Assembly: GCA_038326325.1 (NCBI GenBank)
Contig: JBBQJW010000001.1
Span: 304,344-368,343 of the forward strand
DNA length: 64,000 nt
Direction of reading: 5' to 3'
DNA from: UBA10324 sp038326325
Lineage (GTDB): Bacteria > Bacteroidota > Bacteroidia > Chitinophagales > UBA10324
A program made the position numbers and the translations under genes. The notes below the pieces were generated by a model. The model saw nothing but the letters and a program-made list of their open reading frames with translations, was not told the DNA's origin and made no database searches. Positions 60,437-64,000 of the stretch are shown here, in pieces (position 1 is the first letter of the stretch; each line of letters begins with the position of its first letter).

Positions 60437-63400
60437 ATGAAAAAACTTTTTACCCCCCTTGTCGCCCTCACTATGTTTGTCTGTTGTTGCTTTACGCTTA
60501 CAACAATCACATCAAACGCATTTGCTGCCAATGCAAATGCCTCGTTGGTTTCTAACGAAACAACAACTAAACCGAACCCAGTTTCGGTTTCTTCATTTCC
60601 GGTGTCGCCAATTGTTATTGGCGGATTAACCGTTGCTCCTACCTGTTATGGTGGGAGTAATGGCTCAATAAACATTACCGTTACAGGCGGTGTGCTTCCT
60701 TACTCATATCTATGGAGTAATGGTGTTACTTCCGAAGATCTAAACGGAATAGTTGCCGGAAGTTATTCAGTTACTGTAACAGATGCAGCCGGAACAACGA
60801 AAGCCAAATCAATGAATGTGGCTTCTGCCATAATCATTCAAGGATATACAACTTGCAACAGAGTATGCTATGCTTCATGTAACGGTACAATTGATTTAAC
60901 AATGATGAACGGTACAGCGCCTTTCACTTATCACTGGTCAAACAATGCAACTACTGAAGATCTTATTAATTTATGTGCTGGTGTTTATTCTGTTACTGTA
61001 ACAGATGCCAACGGTTGTACAAAACTTATTTCTGCTCAGATTCAGTCTTACACACAGATAATTTTAGCCGTTGCAAAAACAGATTTGAATTGCAATGGTC
61101 AATGTATAGGTGCAATGGATTTAACAGTATCTGGCGGAACGGCACCTTACACTTATGCATGGAGCAATGGTGCAACAACTCAGGATATTTTAGGATTGTG
61201 CGCCGGACCTTATTCAGTAACTGTTACAGATTTTAACGGATGTTCGAAAGTTAAATCATTAAACATTTTGCAACCATTACAACTTGGTTTGTCGTTAACA
61301 CCGAACATTATTCCATGCTATAGCGTTTGTTCAGGAACTATAAATGCAACAGTAACAGGCGGAACTGCTCCTTATACTTTTAACTGGAGCAATAGTGCGA
61401 CAATTGAAGATTTATCAGGTGTATGCGCAGGTGATTATTCATTAACAGTAACAGATGCTAAAGGATGTTCAATTCCTGCTTCAACAACCGTATTGCAACC
61501 ACAATCACCACTGAGTGCCTCGACTGTAACAACGGATGTAAACTGCAACACTACCTGTGGCGGTACAATTGATTTAACTGTTACAGGCGGAACTGCTCCT
61601 TACACTTATGTATGGAGTAATGGCGCAACAACTGAAGACCGCACCGGATTATGTCTTGGATTTTATTGTGTAACAATTACTGATGCCAATCAGTGCCAGG
61701 CCATTAAATGTGCTATTATTAATCAAACCATTCCTCCGGTAGTTTCTTTAACAGGAACTAACTTGGTTTGTAACGGTCAATGTAACGGTAGTGCTGATTT
61801 GACTATTGTATCTGAAAATGCTCCTTTCACTTTTAGTTGGAACAATGGCGAAACAACAGAAGACCTTTCAGGATTATGTGCAGGTGAATATTGTGTAACT
61901 GTTACAGATGTAAACGGATGTACTGCCTCAGCATGTATCACCATTACTCAACCTGATGTAATGCTTTGTTTAGTTCATTGCGAAAATCATCCTTTGTGTC
62001 ATGATGCATGCACTGGTTATGCTCAAACTACCATTGCAGGCGGAACTGCTCCATTTTCATATTACTGGAACACAGCTTCTACCGAAGATGAACTCGAAAA
62101 TTTGTGCGAAGGATTATATTGCGTAACAGTAACAGATGCGAATGGCTGCACTTGCGAATCTTGTGTTTTCATTACAGCTCCTACTACTCTCGAAGCAACT
62201 ATCAATTCTAATAATGTTTCTTGTAATAATTTATGCAACGGAACTGCAACAGTAACGGCAAATGGCGGAACTGCTCCTTACACTTACTTGTGGTATAATG
62301 GAACGACCAATGCTAATGTAAACGGTTTATGTGCAGGCCAGTACTGTGTAACAGTATATGATTCTCATCTATGTTCACTTGTTAAATGTGTTAATATTTC
62401 ACAACCCGACGAATTAACTGCAATTACTAATCAATCAAACAACAGTTGTTTTCAATCATGTAACGGAACAGCAAGTGTAACTGCTAATAGCGGAACTGCT
62501 CCTTACACTTACTTATGGTATAATGGAACTACCAATGCTAATGTGAGCGGTTTGTGTGCAGATCAGTACTGTGTAACAGTTTATGATGCTCACCAATGTT
62601 CAATTGTTAAATGTGTTACCATTACACAGCCTGATGTTTTAGGTGCAACTACCAATCAATCAAATAACAGTTGTTTTCTATCATGTAACGGAACTGCGAG
62701 TGTAACAGCTTTTGGCGGTACTGCTCCTTACTCATACTTCTGGTATAACGGAAACACAAATTCAAGCATAAACGGCTTGTGTGCTGGTCAGTACTGCGTA
62801 ACAGTTTACGATGCTCACCAGTGTTCAATTGTTAAATGTGTTACCATCACTCAACCTTACGAAGTTTCAGCTTCCATAATTGGTACTGATGCTTCTATCT
62901 GCATTAATCCAAACTGTAACGGTTTAGCAAATCTTTCAGTATCAGGCGGAACTGCTCCCTACACTTATCTATGGAGTAACGGCGCGACCACTGAAGATGT
63001 AAGCGGACTTTGCCCAGGAACTTATTCCGTAACAGTTAAAGACGCAAACCTTTGCCCTAAAACTGCATGGGTTACTATTAACTGCAGTCACATCTGCAAC
63101 ATTTATGTTACGGGTTATATTCTGAATATTGGTTGTGGTGGAAATTGTAATGGTTCAATTAACATCACTGTATCAAATGCAACTTCACCAACTTATCACT
63201 GGTCAAATGGTGCAACTACAGAAGATGTAAACGGATTGTGTGCCGGAACTTATACAGTTACAGTTACTGACGCTTATCAATGTTCTGCGATTCAGTCTTT
63301 CACAGTAAATCAGAATGCTCCGATTATCGTAACTATCATTTCAGTTAACAATACAAACTGTAACAGTGGATGTTGCAATGGAACTGCAAGCGCAAGTGCT

Positions 63401-64000
63401 ACAGGCGGAGTTGCTCCATACACTTACCACTGGTCAAACAGTTCAAACAACGCAAACATTAGTTCTTTGTGTGCCGGAACTTATACTGTAACAGTTACTG
63501 ATGCATCGGGTTGCACTAAAACTGCTTCTGTTTGCATCACTTGTGTTACACCTTGTGTTTTAACACTTACAGGAGTTTCAACAAATGTTTCTTGCAACGG
63601 TGGAAACAATGGTTCAATAGATTTATCGGTAAGTGGTGGTTCTAACTACACTTATCACTGGAATAATAATGCAACTACTCAGGACATTAACGGATTGGCT
63701 GCCGGTTCTTATTCAGTAACTGTTACAAGTGCAGGCGGATGTTCAGGTGTGAAGAGTTTCACTATCTGTCAGCCATCAGCAATTTGTGCATCTGTTTCAG
63801 GTTACAACACTTGTTATGGTTCATGCAACGGTATTGCTGACTTAACTGTTTCAGGTGGTACTGCTCCTTACTCTTATCACTGGTCGAACAATGCTTCAAC
63901 TCAGGATCTTTGCAGTCTTTGTGCAGGAACTTATAGTGTTACAGTTACTGATGCTAATCTTTGTTCAGTTGTAAAAACTGTTTGCATTGTTTCAAATTCA
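60437..64000 (+). CDS. SprB-repeat adhesin, 5' part (runs off the window)
   Basis: 1188 codons with no stop, so the gene continues to the right. Signal peptide about 1-32 (ending NAFAAN). From about residue 66 there are 15 tandem SprB-type repeats of 63-75 residues with the pattern C-NGxxxLTVxGGTAPYxYxWSNG-x-T-E-D-x-x-GLCAGxYxVTVTDxxGC. Each has about four cysteines at fixed places, suggesting disulfides. SprB is the large moving adhesin of Flavobacterium gliding, carried by the T9SS machinery. The number and near-identity of units 8-10 point to recent amplification. The sorting domain, if any, lies outside. Confidence 0.85.
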   Translation, partial: MKKLFTPLVALTMFVCCCFTLTTITSNAFAANANASLVSNETTTKPNPVSVSSFPVSPIVIGGLTVAPTCYGGSNGSINITVTGGVLPYSYLWSNGVTSEDLNGIVAGSYSVTVTDAAGTTKAKSMNVASAIIIQGYTTCNRVCYASCNGTIDLTMMNGTAPFTYHWSNNATTEDLINLCAGVYSVTVTDANGCTKLISAQIQSYTQIILAVAKTDLNCNGQCIGAMDLTVSGGTAPYTYAWSNGATTQDILGLCAGPYSVTVTDFNGCSKVKSLNILQPLQLGLSLTPNIIPCYSVCSGTINATVTGGTAPYTFNWSNSATIEDLSGVCAGDYSLTVTDAKGCSIPASTTVLQPQSPLSASTVTTDVNCNTTCGGTIDLTVTGGTAPYTYVWSNGATTEDRTGLCLGFYCVTITDANQCQAIKCAIINQTIPPVVSLTGTNLVCNGQCNGSADLTIVSENAPFTFSWNNGETTEDLSGLCAGEYCVTVTDVNGCTASACITITQPDVMLCLVHCENHPLCHDACTGYAQTTIAGGTAPFSYYWNTASTEDELENLCEGLYCVTVTDANGCTCESCVFITAPTTLEATINSNNVSCNNLCNGTATVTANGGTAPYTYLWYNGTTNANVNGLCAGQYCVTVYDSHLCSLVKCVNISQPDELTAITNQSNNSCFQSCNGTASVTANSGTAPYTYLWYNGTTNANVSGLCADQYCVTVYDAHQCSIVKCVTITQPDVLGATTNQSNNSCFLSCNGTASVTAFGGTAPYSYFWYNGNTNSSINGLCAGQYCVTVYDAHQCSIVKCVTITQPYEVSASIIGTDASICINPNCNGLANLSVSGGTAPYTYLWSNGATTEDVSGLCPGTYSVTVKDANLCPKTAWVTINCSHICNIYVTGYILNIGCGGNCNGSINITVSNATSPTYHWSNGATTEDVNGLCAGTYTVTVTDAYQCSAIQSFTVNQNAPIIVTIISVNNTNCNSGCCNGTASASATGGVAPYTYHWSNSSNNANISSLCAGTYTVTVTDASGCTKTASVCITCVTPCVLTLTGVSTNVSCNGGNNGSIDLSVSGGSNYTYHWNNNATTQDINGLAAGSYSVTVTSAGGCSGVKSFTICQPSAICASVSGYNTCYGSCNGIADLTVSGGTAPYSYHWSNNASTQDLCSLCAGTYSVTVTDANLCSVVKTVCIVSNS
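62213..62875 (+). repeat. Three near-identical 225-base units inside the SprB-repeat gene
   Basis: Units 8, 9 and 10 of the adhesin repeat at exact 225-base spacing; for example the TGYAACGGAAC core starts at 62234, 62459 and 62684. The units share long identical stretches of DNA, more than needed for protein identity, so they arose by recent tandem duplication. Other units of the gene have diverged to protein-level similarity only. Confidence 0.8.

Noticed and set aside
45..63943. TGTWACA as a Chi or FtsK-orienting site
   Set aside because: Both known types are asymmetric and strand-biased, whereas this motif is its own complement and so cannot give direction.
45..63943. TGTWACA as a simple result of Val-Thr codons
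   Set aside because: Many copies encode Leu-Leu-Gln/His, Val-Leu-Gln or Cys-Asn/Tyr, and others are intergenic, so Val-Thr preference alone cannot explain the excess, although it may contribute in the SprB-repeat gene.
60630..64000. Regular DNA repeats considered as a CRISPR array
   Set aside because: The repeats are about 200-225 bases, in frame, and encode the SprB pattern. They have no short palindromic repeats with unique spacers.

Overview
The window is chromosomal DNA of a Bacteroidota bacterium, AT-rich by eye (very roughly 37-38% GC). The evidence is several proteins with a C-terminal type IX secretion (T9SS) sorting domain, a GldH gliding lipoprotein, a SprB-repeat adhesin, many short 'SC' lipobox lipoproteins, and TAnnTTTG-type promoter elements. 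I cannot place it below phylum level with confidence. No rRNA, tRNA, CRISPR array, phage or transposase is visible.

Layout. 1-1717 (minus): the start of an SGNH/DltD-like protein and an MBOAT O-acyltransferase that it overlaps. 1932-2282 (plus): an ArsR-type regulator. 2283-16879 (minus): an exopolysaccharide/capsule precursor and export operon containing DegT aminotransferase, UDP-glucose dehydrogenase, methyltransferase, UDP-glucuronate decarboxylase, a second nucleotide-sugar dehydrogenase, RfbB, a WbpP-like epimerase, an SLBB-domain outer-membrane exporter, a Wzz-like co-polymerase, a CpsB-type phosphatase (frame broken at an A10 tract), RfbC, RfbD and CysQ. No glycosyltransferase, flippase or polymerase lies inside this block. 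16960-25568 (minus): a YbhGFSR-like drug/solute exporter with a TetR regulator, its probable operator, TolC, HlyD, two ATPases and two ABC-2 permeases, with a transglutaminase-like lipoprotein inserted. 25646-27409: an APC amino-acid permease. 27466-27929: a small RelE/ParE-type toxin-antitoxin pair. 27994-31252 (plus): the housekeeping run holB, PSP1/RicT, gldH.

31249-45247 is mixed: a DUF5777 barrel with a haem-binding lipoprotein, a small T9SS protein, a conserved helical protein, a DinB/YfiT enzyme, a GT-C-like membrane protein, a carboxypeptidase-regulatory-like protein beside an about 87% AT tract, small envelope proteins, urocanate hydratase, a T9SS alpha/beta hydrolase and a beta-CASP metallo-beta-lactamase. 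45777-47081 is isocitrate dehydrogenase. 47118-49596 is a small array of unrelated genes joined by near-identical linkers. 49622-54171 holds a DUF4199 protein, a T9SS cytochrome/copper-monooxygenase fusion, a hydrolase, an F420-reductase-like protein and a YkgJ protein. 54227-64000 (plus) is a surface-protein block: a PKD-dockerin-cohesin protein, a sortilin/BNR-PKD-LamG protein split by a one-base shift in an A tract, and a SprB-repeat protein that runs off the end.

The most unusual signal is not a gene. The odd-length palindrome TGTWACA occurs about 100 times in 64 kb (about 86 times in the first 60 kb), against roughly 13 expected from base composition. It is found in genes in both compatible reading frames and between genes, usually flanked by G or C. 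It looks like a genome-wide highly iterated motif of unknown function, and its local gaps coincide with regions that look acquired. Two broken genes both differ from the intact frame by one A in a homopolymer, so read errors or slippage should be considered.
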